A DNA stretch of 62,507 bases from Emiliania huxleyi CCMP1516 (taxonomy: Eukaryota > Haptophyta > Isochrysidales > Noelaerhabdaceae), in the NCBI RefSeq assembly GCF_000372725.1, contig NW_005200298.1, forward strand, positions 20,971 to 83,477, written 5' to 3'. Below, in pieces: positions 50,001 through 62,507 of this stretch. A program made the position numbers and the translations under genes. Within the stretch, counting starts at the first letter, position 1; the number at the start of each line of letters is the position of its first letter. A model generated the notes under the pieces. That model did not search any database, was not told the origin of the DNA, and worked only from the letters and a program-made list of their open reading frames with translations.

Positions 50001-53000
50001 NNNNNNNNNNNNNNNNNNNNNNNNNNNNNNNNNNNNNNNNNNNNNNNNNNNNNNNNNNNNNNNNNNNNNNNNNNNNNNNNNNNNNNNNNNNNNNNNNNNN
50101 NNNNNNNNNNNNNNNNNNNNNNNNNNNNNNNNNNNNNNNNNNNNNNNNNNNNNNNNNNNNNNNNNNNNNNNNNNNNNNNNNNNNNNNNNNNNNNNNNNNN
50201 NNNNNNNNNNNNNNNNNNNNNNNNNNNNNNNNNNNNNNNNNNNNNNNNNNNNNNNNNNNNNNNNNNNNNNNNNNNNTGGGGGGGGGGGGGGGTCGCGTGT
50301 GCGGGTCGCGTGTGGCGCGGCCGGCCGCCGAGGGCGCCCCAAGATGGCGCCAGGCGGCTGGAGCGTGCTCACACTGGCTGGTGGACTGTCCCGCCGTTCG
50401 ACTCGTGGGCAGTTTGCGGTGGGTCCCGAGTGTGGGTTCGGGCGCTGTTCACACCAGCGTGATGTGATATGGGTCCCCTACGCACGCGTGATTTCTTTTT
50501 TCAGGGCCTTGGCGACGCGGTCGGCGAGGATGGTGAGGCCGGCGGAGCCTTGAACCTGCGAGGTGACGGGAGGCAGGTGAGGCGAGGTGAGAGGTGAGGC
50601 GAGGTGGGAGGTGAGGTGAGGTGAGAGGTGAGGCGAGGTGAGAGGTGAGGCGAGGTGAGAGGTGAGGCGAGGTGGGAGGTGAGGCGGGGTGAGAGGTGAG
50701 GCGAGGTGAGAGGTGAGGCGAGGTGGGAGGTGAGGTGAGGCGAGGCGAGAGGTGAGGCGGGGTGAGAGGTGGGGCGAGGTGGGAGGTGAGGCGGGGTGAG
50801 AGGTGAGGTCGAGAGTTTCGAGAGGTGAGGCACCTGCAGCGTGGTCTTGAGCGCGTCCACTGGCGTGATGAGGATGCGAAAGCCCGCCGCCGCCCACGAG
50901 GCGAAGAAGGTCTTGAGGCCTGCCGGGAGCGGGTGGAGGGTGAGGGGTGAGGGTGTGGGGTGAGGGTGTGGGGTGGGACGGGTGAGTGGAGGGTGACTGA
51001 GGAGGGTGTGGGGTGAGGGTGTGGGGTGAGGGTGTGGGGTGGCGGTGTGGGGTGAGGGTGTGGGGTGAGGGTGTGGAGTGGCGGTGTGGGGGGAGGGTGT
51101 GGGGTGAGGATGAGAGGGCGGTGTCGACGGGGCCGGAGGAGATGGGGGCGGCGGCGGCGGCGGCGGCGGCGTGGGCGGCGGCGGCGTGGGCGGCGGCGGT
51201 GAGAGGGTGGTGGGGAGGCGGGGTCGGAGGACGGCGGACGGCGGACGGCGGCGTCGAGGGCGGTGGTGGGGAGGGCGGCGGCGGCGGCGGCGGCGGCGGC
51301 GAAGGCGGCGGTGAGGGCGGCGGTGGACGAGGTGGAGGGTAAAGGCGGAGGACTCTCACCCTCTGGCATCCAGCCGACGCCGGACAGCACGGCAAGCACG
51401 CCCGCGTTCGCAGCCGTGTCGCCAAAGCGCGAGAGCGGCGCCTGGAGCAGCGCGGCCTGCCAGCCCTGGTAGAGCCGCGCGAGCCCGCCCATCGCGTACA
51501 GCGCCGAGATCGCCTCCATCGTCGACAGGCCGTTGGCGTGCTGGTAGTTCATCGTCGTGCGCATCCACATCAGCAGCCCGACCTGCGCCACCATGGCGAG
51601 AGCGCCTGCCAGCGAGCCGGCGAGGTGAGGGCGGCGCGCCGCGGCACACGCGCAGGACGCAGCAGAGCGGGCGGACGCGCAGCCAGCATGACGTGTGCTT
51701 GGGAGGAGCACACCGGCGAGGCCGCCGCCAAGCGCTTTCTTGCCGGCGCGCTTGAGCACGGCAGACAGAGGCTCCACTTCAGCTTGCCTGCGCGAGTGGC
51801 ACCGGCATGAGTGAGAGCAGTGCGGCGCGCGTGGACGCGCGGCGGAGGAGGATACGGCTCACTTGCCCATGGGCACAGGGGATCGAGAGCAGCGATTCTG
51901 GTGCCGAGGGATCGAGCGAGGTTACCAGATGAACCTCGAGTTTTTCTTTTTTAACTTACCATAACAAAATAAAACCGCCATGAGTGCGAGTTAGCGTGCA
52001 AGCCCCGCAGAGGTGCGGGCGAGAGGGCGGCCCGAGCCCGAGAGGGCCCGCCCTCGACCTTGCTCTAAGGTCGACCTTGCTCTAAAGAAATTTCCGACTT
52101 TTGTCGAAGATCCGGAGGGTTTATCGGAGCATCACCCGGTCCTTCGCTCTGACCTATGAGACTTCCTCTGAGCTCTGTGTGCTGCCTCGACCACGCCGCC
52201 GACCCGTCGACAAGCACACGCGGACTGCCATCGAGAAGAAGGAGAAGGATGGCGGCGCATCCGGAGCCCGCGGGCGCGGCGTGGGCGGGCGCGGGCGCGG
52301 GCGGACGCGCGGGACCCCGCCAGCGGAGGCGGCAATGCCTCTGACGGCTCTGCAGGCGGCGCGCGCGCCGGTCTCCCGCACGATCCTGAGGGCCTGAGAG
52401 GGTCGAGAGGCGGGGTCGGTGACCCGGGGGCATGGGCGGTGCGGCCCGCGCCGCGCGCGGGCGCGTGGCAGCCCCCGTGAGTGCCGAGATCGGGTCCGTA
52501 CTTCGACGTAGTATGGGGGCCCCGGGGGGCCCATCTACAGCAGCGGCGAAGTGAGCGTGTTTGTGGTGTTGGTGGGGGTACTGGCCATGGAGAGGTGGCG
52601 AGCGGAGCAAGCGACAAAACAACAACGAGAAAAACACCGATCTGACGATGTCACAAAACGTCAGATCTGTGCCACCCTGGGCTGGACCTAGTCTTCACCT
52701 CGAAACGTTTTCGCGCCGCAGGCGGAGACAGGCAGGGAGAGAGACAGGCAGGGAGAGAGACAGGCAGGGAGAAGTGGAGGGACAAAAACGTGTCGCGCCG
52801 CAGGCGCAGACAGGGAGGGAGAAGGGGAGGGACAAAACGCTCGCGACCGCAGGCGCAGGCAGGGAGGACGGGGAGGGCAAAACTCGCTTCGCAGTGCTAG
52901 CTAGTGAACATGCGTGGAGGTGGTGGTGCGAGATGGTGGTGGTCAGACGATCTGGCTCATCTGGGCATGCGGCGCTGCCGACTCTTCGCAGGCTTCGGCA

Positions 53001-56000
53001 AGGTCATCGCCACTCGACGGCTCCGTCTTTGAAGAGGAGCCGCGGGGCTGCGTCGTTCGAGCGAGGGCGGTGACGCGGCGAACGCGCGACTGAGCCGTCT
53101 GCTTGGTCGCGCCGAGCGCCTGTGCGAGGAGGGCTATCGACACCTGCCGGTGCGGGTCGGCGTGGCAGCCGACGGCGAGGTCATGGTACAGCCCATCGGC
53201 GATCAGGTCGCGCGGCGTCACCTCGAAAAAGTGTGCAAAGATGCAGCCGCCGCGGACGGCGTCGTTCTCGTGCGCCATGACGATCGGCAGCCTGGCTCTG
53301 CGCGCGGCACGCACCTGCTCTGCGAGCGCCTCGGCGCTTTTGCCGGCCCAGGTCGCCTTGTTCAAGTAGAGCAGCATGTGGGTCGCCTCGTCGCCTTCGC
53401 TGTTGCTCGCAGGCAGCGAGGAGAGGACCGAGGGGGTTGCGTCAGTGACGGCGCGGCTGCCGGTGACCGCCGCGGCGAGGTCGTCGGCGAGCTCTCGCGC
53501 CCCGACATTTGAGGGCGAGGCCCAGAGGACCGTCGGCTTGGTGAAAGTGAGGCCGTCCGCTCGAAGCTCGCCCGGGATGCACAGTTGCAGCGCCTCCTCG
53601 CTCGCGTACTTTGGCGTCTTCAGCAGCAGCGCCTCGGCGATGACTTTGAGCGAGACGTGCTGGAAGGCCTCGATCCGATGCCACACCACCATCGGCCAGC
53701 CGGCGTCAAAGATGGCGGCCCGCAGCTCCTCGGGGCACTCGGATCGCAGCTTGGCGAGCGTGCCTCCGCCCTTGGCCGGGTCTGCCTCGTGGACGAGCAT
53801 GAGCGGCTTGCTCATCTCCAGCGCTGCGCGGATCTCTCGCAGGCAGTTTGTCGAGCGCAAGTAGCCCTTCGAGAGGAAGCAGAGCACCACCTGCGAGCGA
53901 CGAATGTACGCCTCCAGCTCTCTGATGTTCTTGAGGTCGTCGACATCGAGGAAGATCTCGCAGCCGGGCAGGAACTGCAGAAGCTCATTCTTGATGACCG
54001 CGACGGCGTCCTACAAGGGAGGAAGGCCAGGTCAGGTCTTCTCCGAAAACTGGTGAGGCAAGGGAGTGGCAAACCTGCCCCGTGCTCCAGACGTGGCTGA
54101 GGAAGAGGTGCCACTGCTGGCCGTCGGCGAGGGTGATGCCGTCGCGCATCGGCTCGCGCTTCGACGAGGCGAGCCGCATGGTCTTCGCCCTCGCGGCGCT
54201 GACCGCCGATACGAGGATGACGGCTAGCGAGATGGCGAGCATGACCGCGGTGAGGACGACGACAAAGGTGGTGGCGCTGCGCGAGGTAGTGTAGCCGACG
54301 AGATTGTAGCACATGCCTTCGTACATAGTGCTGTCGCACAGCTACGGCGTCGAGGGGGCGGGTGGTGTGAGGTTGCGCGGACGCGGGAGAGAGGGGCGGT
54401 GAGGCAGCGCCGACCTGGACGACCACTCCCGACGCGAAGCAGCAGGTGAGCAGCAAGTTGGAGACGCACGCTAGGCCGAGGTCGTCGGAGCGCCGGTAGG
54501 GGCGGGCGAGGGCTAAGATGGTGAGAAACATGGCCGAGACGATGGCGGCGACCACGGTGCGCTGCAGCTTCCTGGAGCCGTACTCCTGATCGATGAAGAG
54601 CACCATCGAGGTGAGGAAGATCTTGCGGAGCAGGTCGAGCACCTCCCAGAAGAGGAAGCGGGCAGAGTAGTCCCGCCAGAGGAAGCTCGTCGCGCGGGCG
54701 AGCGGCGTTGCGCGCTGCGCAGCCACGGGCTTGCGGACGCGGAGCAGCAGCGCCAAGAAGCCGAGCGGCACGAGGACGGGCCAGAGGGCAAAGAAGGCCC
54801 AAAAGTACGGCGCGAGTCCGCTCGTCTGGTCGTCCCACGTTGGGCCGGCGTCGCACGTGAGCGACGGGTCGGCGAGCAGGAAGCTGATGCGCTGGCCTGT
54901 GGCGTCGTCGTAGCCAAAGGACTCGCACAGCCTCGCGCTGAAGATGGAGCGCGAGACGGAGGGCAGCACCAGGTAGAAGATGAAGATCGCCCAGTAGAGC
55001 ACGCAGCCAAAGAGACTGCGGTCGAATGCCTGCTTGACGTTAAGGACCGCCGCCACCGCCACAATGGCGAGCGACACGAAGGCGACAGCGGCGTACGGCC
55101 AGATGCCCGCGACGAGCAGCCGCGTGCTCATGGCTCCGATGCAGCGGCCAGGGATGGCAACGCCAAACAGGTCCAGGCTGAACAGCTTGAGCACGTCGAG
55201 CCAGCGCGTGAAGTGCTCGTCGAGGCGGACGCCGTAGACGACGCCGAGGATGCTGCTCACTTGGTAGAAGCTGACGAGGATCTTGAACTTGGGCTGCAAG
55301 CCGACCTCGGACTCGATGCGGGCGGCCCGCCTCCGGAGGCGGCGGGAGAAGGGGATACGACGGACCCCAGCGTAGGCGGCGGCGAGCACAGCGATGAAGA
55401 TGACAAAGCCGGCAAAGACGCTGGCGGAGCGAGCCGTCGAGGGGCACGCGACGCAGCGCCCCTCGGCAGAGCTAAAGTAGTCCGAGTCCGCGACGCAGAC
55501 CTCGCAGAGCGGGCCGGTGTGGCCGGCGGTGCAGTAGGGGTCGTCATCTCCATCGGTAAGGCGGCGGCGGCGGGAGGGCTGGCCGGAGCCACCAGAGCAC
55601 GTCTCTGAGTCACAGCGGTGGAGCTCCGAGGTGGCGTCGGAGGCGCGCCAGTAGCCGACGTCCACGCCGAGGGACGAGAGAGCGGTGCCGGCGCTGCAGT
55701 TGGCGTGCGGCGGGCACGGCTTGCAGTGCTCGGTCGGGTTCTGGAAAATGTCGTCTGGATCGGCGCTCGAGTCCTTCAAGTAGAAGCCCTCCTTGCAGAT
55801 GGAGCAGGTGACATCGCCGCTCTTGGAGCTGAGGGGGTGGGGGCAGAGGGTGCACTGCGAGAGGCCATCGCTCGCCGCGTAGGTGCCCGCCTCGCACTCC
55901 TCGCAAGCGGTGCGGAAGGCAGCGAAGTTGCCTTTCGGGCACAGCACGCAAGCAGGCATGTTGGCCGAGGGGGCGATGCTGCCTGGAGCACACGGCGTCT

Positions 56001-58859
56001 GCTGCGTGGCGCCCGTGGTGGCGAAGTGGCCCGGATCGGCAGCGGTGCACTCGCTCGCGTCGGTGAGGTCTGTCTTGTCCGAGTAATAACCCGCGTCGCA
56101 CGGCAGCGGCGCCGACGCGCCCTTAACACAGTAGCGTCCCTTCTCGCAGTCGCGGCAGGACGTCGCGCCCGTGTCGTTCTGATAGGTCCCGCCAGCACAC
56201 GGCTCGCACTCGGAGAGGCCAGCCGTGGCGGCGTAGCTGCCCTTGGCACACGGCGTCTGCTTCGTGGAGCCCGTGGTGGCGAAGTGGCCCGGCGAGGCGT
56301 CGGTGCACTCGCTCGCGTCGGTGAGATCCGTCCTGTCCGAGAAGGTACCCGCGTCGCAAGGCAGTGGCGCCGACGCGCCCTTAACGCAGTAGCGTCCCTT
56401 CTCGCAGTTGCGGCAGGACGTCGCGCCGGTGTCATTCTGATAGCTGCCGGCAGGGCAGTCCGTGCACTCGCTCAGCCCGGGCTCGCCGCCAAACGTCCCA
56501 GCACGGCAGCTCGCGCACGTCTCGCTGCTGACTGCGCCGGCGGTCGGGCTGGAGGTTCCGGGGGGGCACTGCTGACAGGCGTCGGGCGAGCTGCTGCCCG
56601 TCTTCTCGTTGTAGCTCCCCGCAAGGCAGGGCGTGAAGCCGCCGCCGCAGTCCTTGGTGGTATCGCAGTACCCACCCGCGGCACACGAGTCGCACGACGT
56701 CCGCCCGCGCTCCGGCTGGAACTCGCCAGCAGGGCACTGCACGCACGCAGCCTGGCCGGTGAGGTTCTGGTACTCCCCTGCGGCACAGTCGAGGGGCTGC
56801 ACGGTGCCTGCCTTCGGGCAGAAGCTCCCCGCGGGGCAGTCGGTGCAGCTGGTGGCGCTGAGTTGATCGGTGAACGTGCCAGGAGGACACGGGTCGCAGG
56901 ATTGTACCGCGCCGGCTGTGGACTGGCTCCTCCCCGGAGTGCAAGGGATGCACGACTCGGCACTGGCTGCGCCCATCATGGGCATGTAGAAACCCGGCGC
57001 ACACGGGAGCGGTTCCGCTGTGCCCGCGGGACAAAAGTAGCCTTTCTCACACAGACCATCGCACCTGAAGTCGGTGAGGCCGCTCGTGTTCCCGTAGTAG
57101 CCAGCGAAGCAAGGGTTGCACTCGGGGACGCTGAAGTTGCCTTCGAAGGCGCCCTCTGTCGGCATCCAGCTGCCCAAGCGGCAGCCCCAGTCTATCGGCG
57201 AGTTTGTCTGTACCGTCTTCTTGTCGCCAGCGACGTTGCCGGTGAAGGAGGCGTCGCTGATCGAGGAGCGCGTGCTTACAAGGTACAGCACCGAGGCTGA
57301 GTGCGCTTCGTTGTTGATGAAGTCGACACCCGCGATGGAGAGGGACTCGCTCTCCCTCGCCCAGACGACGCCGCCGCGCTGCGGTTGCGAGGAGAGAGCA
57401 GGGTGAGGCAGCCGTGCCCCGCCCCCCGGCCCTCTACATCTCTTTTCCCGCTGCCGTGCGGCGCTGCTGGGAGGCGGCTAGCTCTACGCGGCGCACATAG
57501 CCAGCAGAGCAGTCGCTCACGGCCGAGCCGATTATGGAGACCGCACCGCTTTGATACGCGTAGACGACACCGCCGCGCTGCGGTTGCGAGGAGAGAGCGG
57601 GGTGAGGCAGCCAGAGCCCTCTACCTCTCGCCCCGCTGCCGTGCGGCGCTGCTGGAGTGCGGCTAGCTCTACGCGGCGCACATCAGCCGAGCAGCTAGTC
57701 ACCGTCGACCCGATTATCGAGACCGCACCGCTGTTCCCCGCGTAGACGACACCGCCGACCTGCGGTTGCGAGGAGAGAGCGGGGTGAGGCAGCCGTGGCC
57801 CTCTATATCTCTCGCCCCGCTGCCGTGCGGCGCTGCAGGGAGGCGGCTAGCTCTACGCGCCGCACCCCGTCAGCCCTGCAGTCCCTCACATCCGAGTCGA
57901 TGATCTCGACGTCGCCTGCGCCCCTCGCCTCCACAACGCCGCCGTTCTGGTGCGCGCCGACCTTCGCCCTCCCGTTGACAAGGGTCAGCCCCCGCAGGGT
58001 GAGACTGCAGCCGCCCTCGAGGTAAAAGAGCCCGGTCTGTTCCTGGCCGTCGAGCGTCGCGCCCTCGCCGCTGCTCGCGACGGTCACCTTGATGTCCGAG
58101 CCGCAGCTGATCCGGCTGAACAGCTTGAAGTCCGAACTGGGCGGCAAATAGATTGAGACGTCGTCGCTAGCGCTCTGGATCAGGTTGCGGAGCTCGGCCT
58201 CGCTCGCCGCGGCGACAAAGGCAGCTCGACGACGGAGGTCGCCAGGCGGTGTCGGAGGTGGGGGGGGCGGACGGATGGCGCCAATGTACACATTGGCACC
58301 GTTGTTGTTGTGCAAGACGGATTCGCCACGCATGACCTGGCTGGCTCCTCCGTACAGCAGATCACCCGCAGGTATTGCATCCCCGTGGTCGACGAGGGAA
58401 ATCCATGGGTCTCCAGGCGGACCACGGTTGTACCACCGCGCATAATAGCTGTCGCTGTTGATGGAGGATGCAAGGATCGGTCGACGAGAATTACTGTACG
58501 TAGTTCCAATGGCGGCGTCTCTGGTGCAGATGAGCCACTTTGCCGCATCACCCGTCGCGAAGAGGAAGTGCGTGAAGGGGACGTTTGACCAATCAATCGA
58601 GAAAGTGCACGAGTCGGAGGGCCCACATGGAGTGCCGTAGACGTCAGTTCCCATCAGCCCATCGGTGGCTGGATGCCACGTAGTGCCGCTTTGAACACGC
58701 CGAACCAGCCACCAGTTATCGACGAAACCCGTCCAAGGCGGCGGAGGGGGCAGTGGTGGCGAAGGCGGCGGTGGGCGCTGCGGTGGCGGCGGCGGCGGCG
58801 GCGGCGACGGCGGCGACGGCGGCGACGGCGGCGACGGCGGCGACGGCGGCAGCGATGGT

Positions 58860-58890
<31 letters not shown>

Positions 58891-61800
58891 GCCTCTGAGG
58901 CGGAGGCGACGGCGGCGGAGGGGGCGGCGGTGGCGGCGGCGGAGAGGGCGGCGGCGGCGAGGGCGTGCCGGTTTGGTTGTTGACCGCGTCCCGGAGCTCG
59001 GTGAAGGTGCTCGCAGCGTAGGTAGGCGGCGGCGACAGAGGTGGCGGCGGAGTGAGCGGCGGCAGCTGCGGCGACGCTGGCGGCGCAAACTGCGAGAAGG
59101 AGACGTCGTTCAGCGCCCTGTCCGACCTGTAGCCCGACCCCGTCCGGCCGTTGAAGCGGTCCTGCGTCGCCGAGGCGGGCAGGGCGACCGCCACGTCGCG
59201 CCATTCGTCGCCGGTCCTGCTCCAGAGCGTCGACCATCCCGTCTCGTTGTTGTAGGGTAAAAGAGGCGTCGGAGAGGGCGGCGACGCGGCCGCCCTGCCG
59301 ACGAGCAGCGCGGCGGCGGCCACGCGGAGTTGGGCGGCGGATGGCTCGAGCGACGGGACCCGCCCGAGCAGCAAGGCTCCCGCGCCGACGACGCCCGTCT
59401 CGACCAGCCTTCGGGCCTGCCAAGCTGCGTCGGCCGCACACGAGTCGGGCACGATGCTGTTGACGGGTAGGAGACCCGACATGGCGCCGCGCCCCCGAGT
59501 GTTCTCGTAGGTCACGCCGCACAGGCCGACCATTGCGACAAAGAAGAAGTAGAAGATCTGAGCGCGGCAAACACCATCGGTGCTGCCGCCACCACCAGTC
59601 AGTGCCATGTCCTTGTTCTCCTTGGCGCGCCTCAAGCGCTTCTGGCCGGCAACCTTGTCGGGGCCAGTCTTGCTGGCCGAGGAGCCACTCCACGACAGCG
59701 CCACGGCAGAGAAGCCCAGGCACCCCATGAGGGCGCCCATGAGGAGGGGCCAGGGAGAGCTGCCGGCCGTTTCGGCCGTGTCGATCTCGGCCTGCAGAAA
59801 GGCAGGCGCGTACGACAGTCCGTCAGGCACGCTGGAAGAGGCGCGATGAGTGATGGAAGCGAGTGGCTTGGCAGGGCACGTAGGGCAGGCCGTGCGGCAG
59901 GCAGGGCCAGAGGGGGGTGACGGGTTGGCGATACGCGATGCGGCGGTGCGGCAGAGAACAGCGCTGATCGCCTGGTCCGCGCGCTGCAACTCGCCCTGCT
60001 CGACCTCGAGCGTCGAGGAATCGGCCCAGATGAAGGAGGGGCAGTGCGGCCACGAGCCGGCAAAGTCACTTGAAATGGTGAAGAGATCGGTCAACTCGGC
60101 CGTCTTCGAGTCGGCGATCTGAGTGGCGCAGACCTCCGTGGGCCGAACTAGCTCCTGTGGCGTGTTGTAGTTCTGCAAGAGGCTCGACGCCTCGCTACGC
60201 TGCGCCTCCGCCAACTCGGTCTTTGGCGGAATCGGCAGAGGCATGGGCACCGCTTCAGTCTCGGACCGCCGGGCCCGGATGGGCAGCGATGCCTGGGACT
60301 TGCAAGGGGCGGCCCAGCAGCCGGGTGGCTCCCCGGACTCGAGCACGAGGGTACCCACAAGGCGGTACCAGGGAGCGCTGCCGGTCGTGTCCATGTCGGG
60401 TGCCTCGCTCTCTCCCTGAGAAGGGAGAGGGGGGGTTCCGTCAGGCGCGCAGGAGGAGAATGATAGAAGCGAATGCCGCTCAGAGCAGTCAGGGCAGCGC
60501 TCAGAGCAGTCAGGGCAGGGTAGAGCGGCGCATGAGGTGTTCTAGAGGGGCGAAGGGTGGGCGAATACGCAGTGCGGCGACGTGGCGAGTGCACTGCGGG
60601 TCGCCGAGTGCCTGGTCACTCCGCTCGAGCTCGGCCTGCTCGACCTCGAGCAGCGAGGAGTCGGCGCGGTCAACGGAGGCGCAGGCGCCCCGCCAGTCTG
60701 GAGCCTCGATCTTGTATTCCTGGTTTGTGGCTCGAGAAGTGTTTGCCGGTCTGTCGATCGCCCGCCGCTCACCGCCGGCGTGGGGAAGAGAGAGGTGGAC
60801 GAAAGCTGTCGGACTGGTGATGCTCGACCGGCGTGCGGCAGAAGCGGAAGCTAGGATGACGAGCGTGACGCTCATTCGCAAGAGCTGAGCGGCTTTGGCT
60901 CTTGCTCTTGCTATGGAGGCGTCCTGGAACGCTAAGGTGGTAAAGCCAGCGCAAAAATTCAAAACAAGGTGCTAAAGCCAGCGCAAGGAGTAAAACCAGG
61001 CGTGACATCCATGAACACGCAGGGCCTGAAAAGAATTTTAAGAACAAGTATACACTGGGCACGGGACTGCAAGCGTCCCACTGATTGGCGGCCACAGGGT
61101 GGAAACATTGCGCGGCCGCCGCCGTCGCCGCCGCCGCCGCCGCCCGCCGCCAGCCGCGTTGCCGCCGCACCCGCCCGCCGAGAGAGAGAGATTTTTAAAA
61201 GCTGTAAACGCGCACCCCCAGGGCTAGGGCTCTCTTGCCCGCAACCCGATCCCGATCATCCGGCCCGCTGCGTGCGCTTCTTAGCTCCCCGGCCCTGGAT
61301 GAATTCGAGCTGGTCTGGGGCAAAATCTGAGGCAAAATTGAGGAATCGACAAATACCCAGGCGGTCGCAGGGTAATTTCCAGGTATACACGGGTTCTCCG
61401 CGAAATTCCCGGCATTTTGCCGATTTGGCCTAAAATTTGGCTGATTTTGGGCCCAAACCAGCCTCAGACTCGGCTTCTCCACGCAGTTCTGCGTCTTCAG
61501 AGAGGGCGCCTTGCGCGCCTCGCCCATGCGGCGAACCGCCGCTCCTCCCTCGCTCGCCCTGACCAGTTCGTAAAGCTGATTGACCGTCGCACGCGAGTTT
61601 GCAAGCGCGTTGTCGGCGCCCTCCAGTGCAACCCTCTCTGCGCTCGGTTCATCAGATGCGTGCAGCGCCTGCAGCCCCTCGCCATCCGTCAAAAGCTGGA
61701 GGGCAATGTCGACGGCGGCCTCCTGCACGATCGTCTCGTCGTCGCCAGTGGCTGTGTCTTCTGCTTCCGACCGGACGGCTCCACCGCCCAGCATCTGAGA

Positions 61801-62507
61801 CATGAACGCGAGGTCGAATTCTGGCACGTACGGCGGCAGCTCGGGCATCTGCCTCTGCCCCCTCGCCGCATCGGCGAGCGCGCTCGTGTCAGCGCGCCGC
61901 TGCTCCTGGTGCCGCTGCATGGTCGCCGCGCTCGCGCTCGCTCCGCTCGATGACATCGTGAGGCTGCAACGGTCTGCGAGCTCCTTTCGCCCAGCGGGTC
62001 CACCACAGAGTCTCCCAATCATGTGCAAATGCGACCGCCGTTTTTCGTCATACCCCCCCCCTCGCCCGCCGACTTTGATTGGGTCCAGTTCAACCTCACT
62101 CTCATCTTATCTATTACAGACACAAAACGTCAGATCTGGCTCACCCAGGGCTGGACCTAGTCCTTAATCTCTTACTAAACGCTTTACACAGACTGGCTTA
62201 CTTACCTGACCAACCTCCTGACTGCCGCGTACAAAGCCGTAACTCAATAAATCGTTCGTTCTCGGGCGCCGAGGCGCGAGGGCAGCCCTCGCAACAATAC
62301 TGGAGAGAGTAGGGAAATTTGGATCAAACGCCTGCGCTGGGGGCAGATGATCCCCCAGCAGGCACATACTCTAGCCAAAATTTGAGTTGCGCGGAAACGC
62401 GGCTGGCTAGCCGTAAATAAATGGAAGGAAAAACGCGCAAGAGTGACGATGTCGTAGAATAGAGACAGCCCGAAAGAGAGTGGAGTGAGAGGGTGGGAGT
62501 GGGAGAG

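Overview
This is a nuclear window from a GC-rich eukaryotic microalga. Spliceosomal introns interrupt most recognisable genes, tandem F-box/RCC1, ankyrin and TIR-type proteins are present, and introns are compact. I infer a haptophyte of the Emiliania huxleyi type; nothing in the sequence proves the species. Two N-gaps (13174-13273 and 49889-50276) and one stretch of homopolymer-rich, low-quality sequence (13274-13430) mark it as a draft scaffold.

Layout. 1-5.4 kb: a CAX-type Ca2+/H+ antiporter (minus strand), a 1.1-kb segment bounded by 55-bp inverted repeats, a CREST/alkaline-ceramidase-like membrane protein, and a 5' fragment resembling a dual-specificity phosphatase. 6.4-10.8 kb: an intact F-box/RCC1 gene and two unrecognised multi-exon genes, one broken. 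11.3-11.7 kb: a tandem array of about 40-bp hairpin-forming units. 12-20.5 kb: two near-identical copies of a GT2 glycosyltransferase (the first cut off by a gap) around an ankyrin gene. 20.9-26.6 kb: a direct segmental duplication carrying two decayed F-box/RCC1 copies and the 3' end of a TM9SF gene. 26.5-31.6 kb: the complete 15-exon TM9SF (endomembrane protein 70) gene. 32.3-33.5 kb: another RCC1 gene. 34-37.7 kb: an unrecognised gene remnant and an 8-exon aldo/keto reductase. 38.3-41 kb: a truncated UvrD-like helicase and a membrane protein. 41.5-44.9 kb: a seven-exon gene joining a calpain protease to LIM-like zinc fingers. 45.6-47 kb: an intact RCC1 gene. 49.5-51.8 kb: a mitochondrial carrier interrupted by the second gap. 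52.9-60.9 kb: a very large receptor-like gene with beta-helix, cysteine-rich, multi-pass membrane and tandem TIR-like regions.

The most striking thing is the introns. I rebuilt 42 introns in seven genes by keeping reading frame and protein-family continuity; 20 start with GC, 21 with GT and one apparently with GA. Many have the start of the downstream exon duplicated at the start of the intron (5-26 bp), so the donor lies inside a duplicated target and the acceptor AG at the end of the insert. Several intron bodies are related between unrelated genes. Together these look like families of introner elements. A second recurrent signal is AAAATTCTTTTC, found 5' of the F-box/RCC1 genes, CAX, the TIR receptor and a membrane-protein gene, always on the coding strand.

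There is no operon-like organisation. The genes are functionally unrelated, and the window is shaped mainly by duplication and by intron and repeat insertion.
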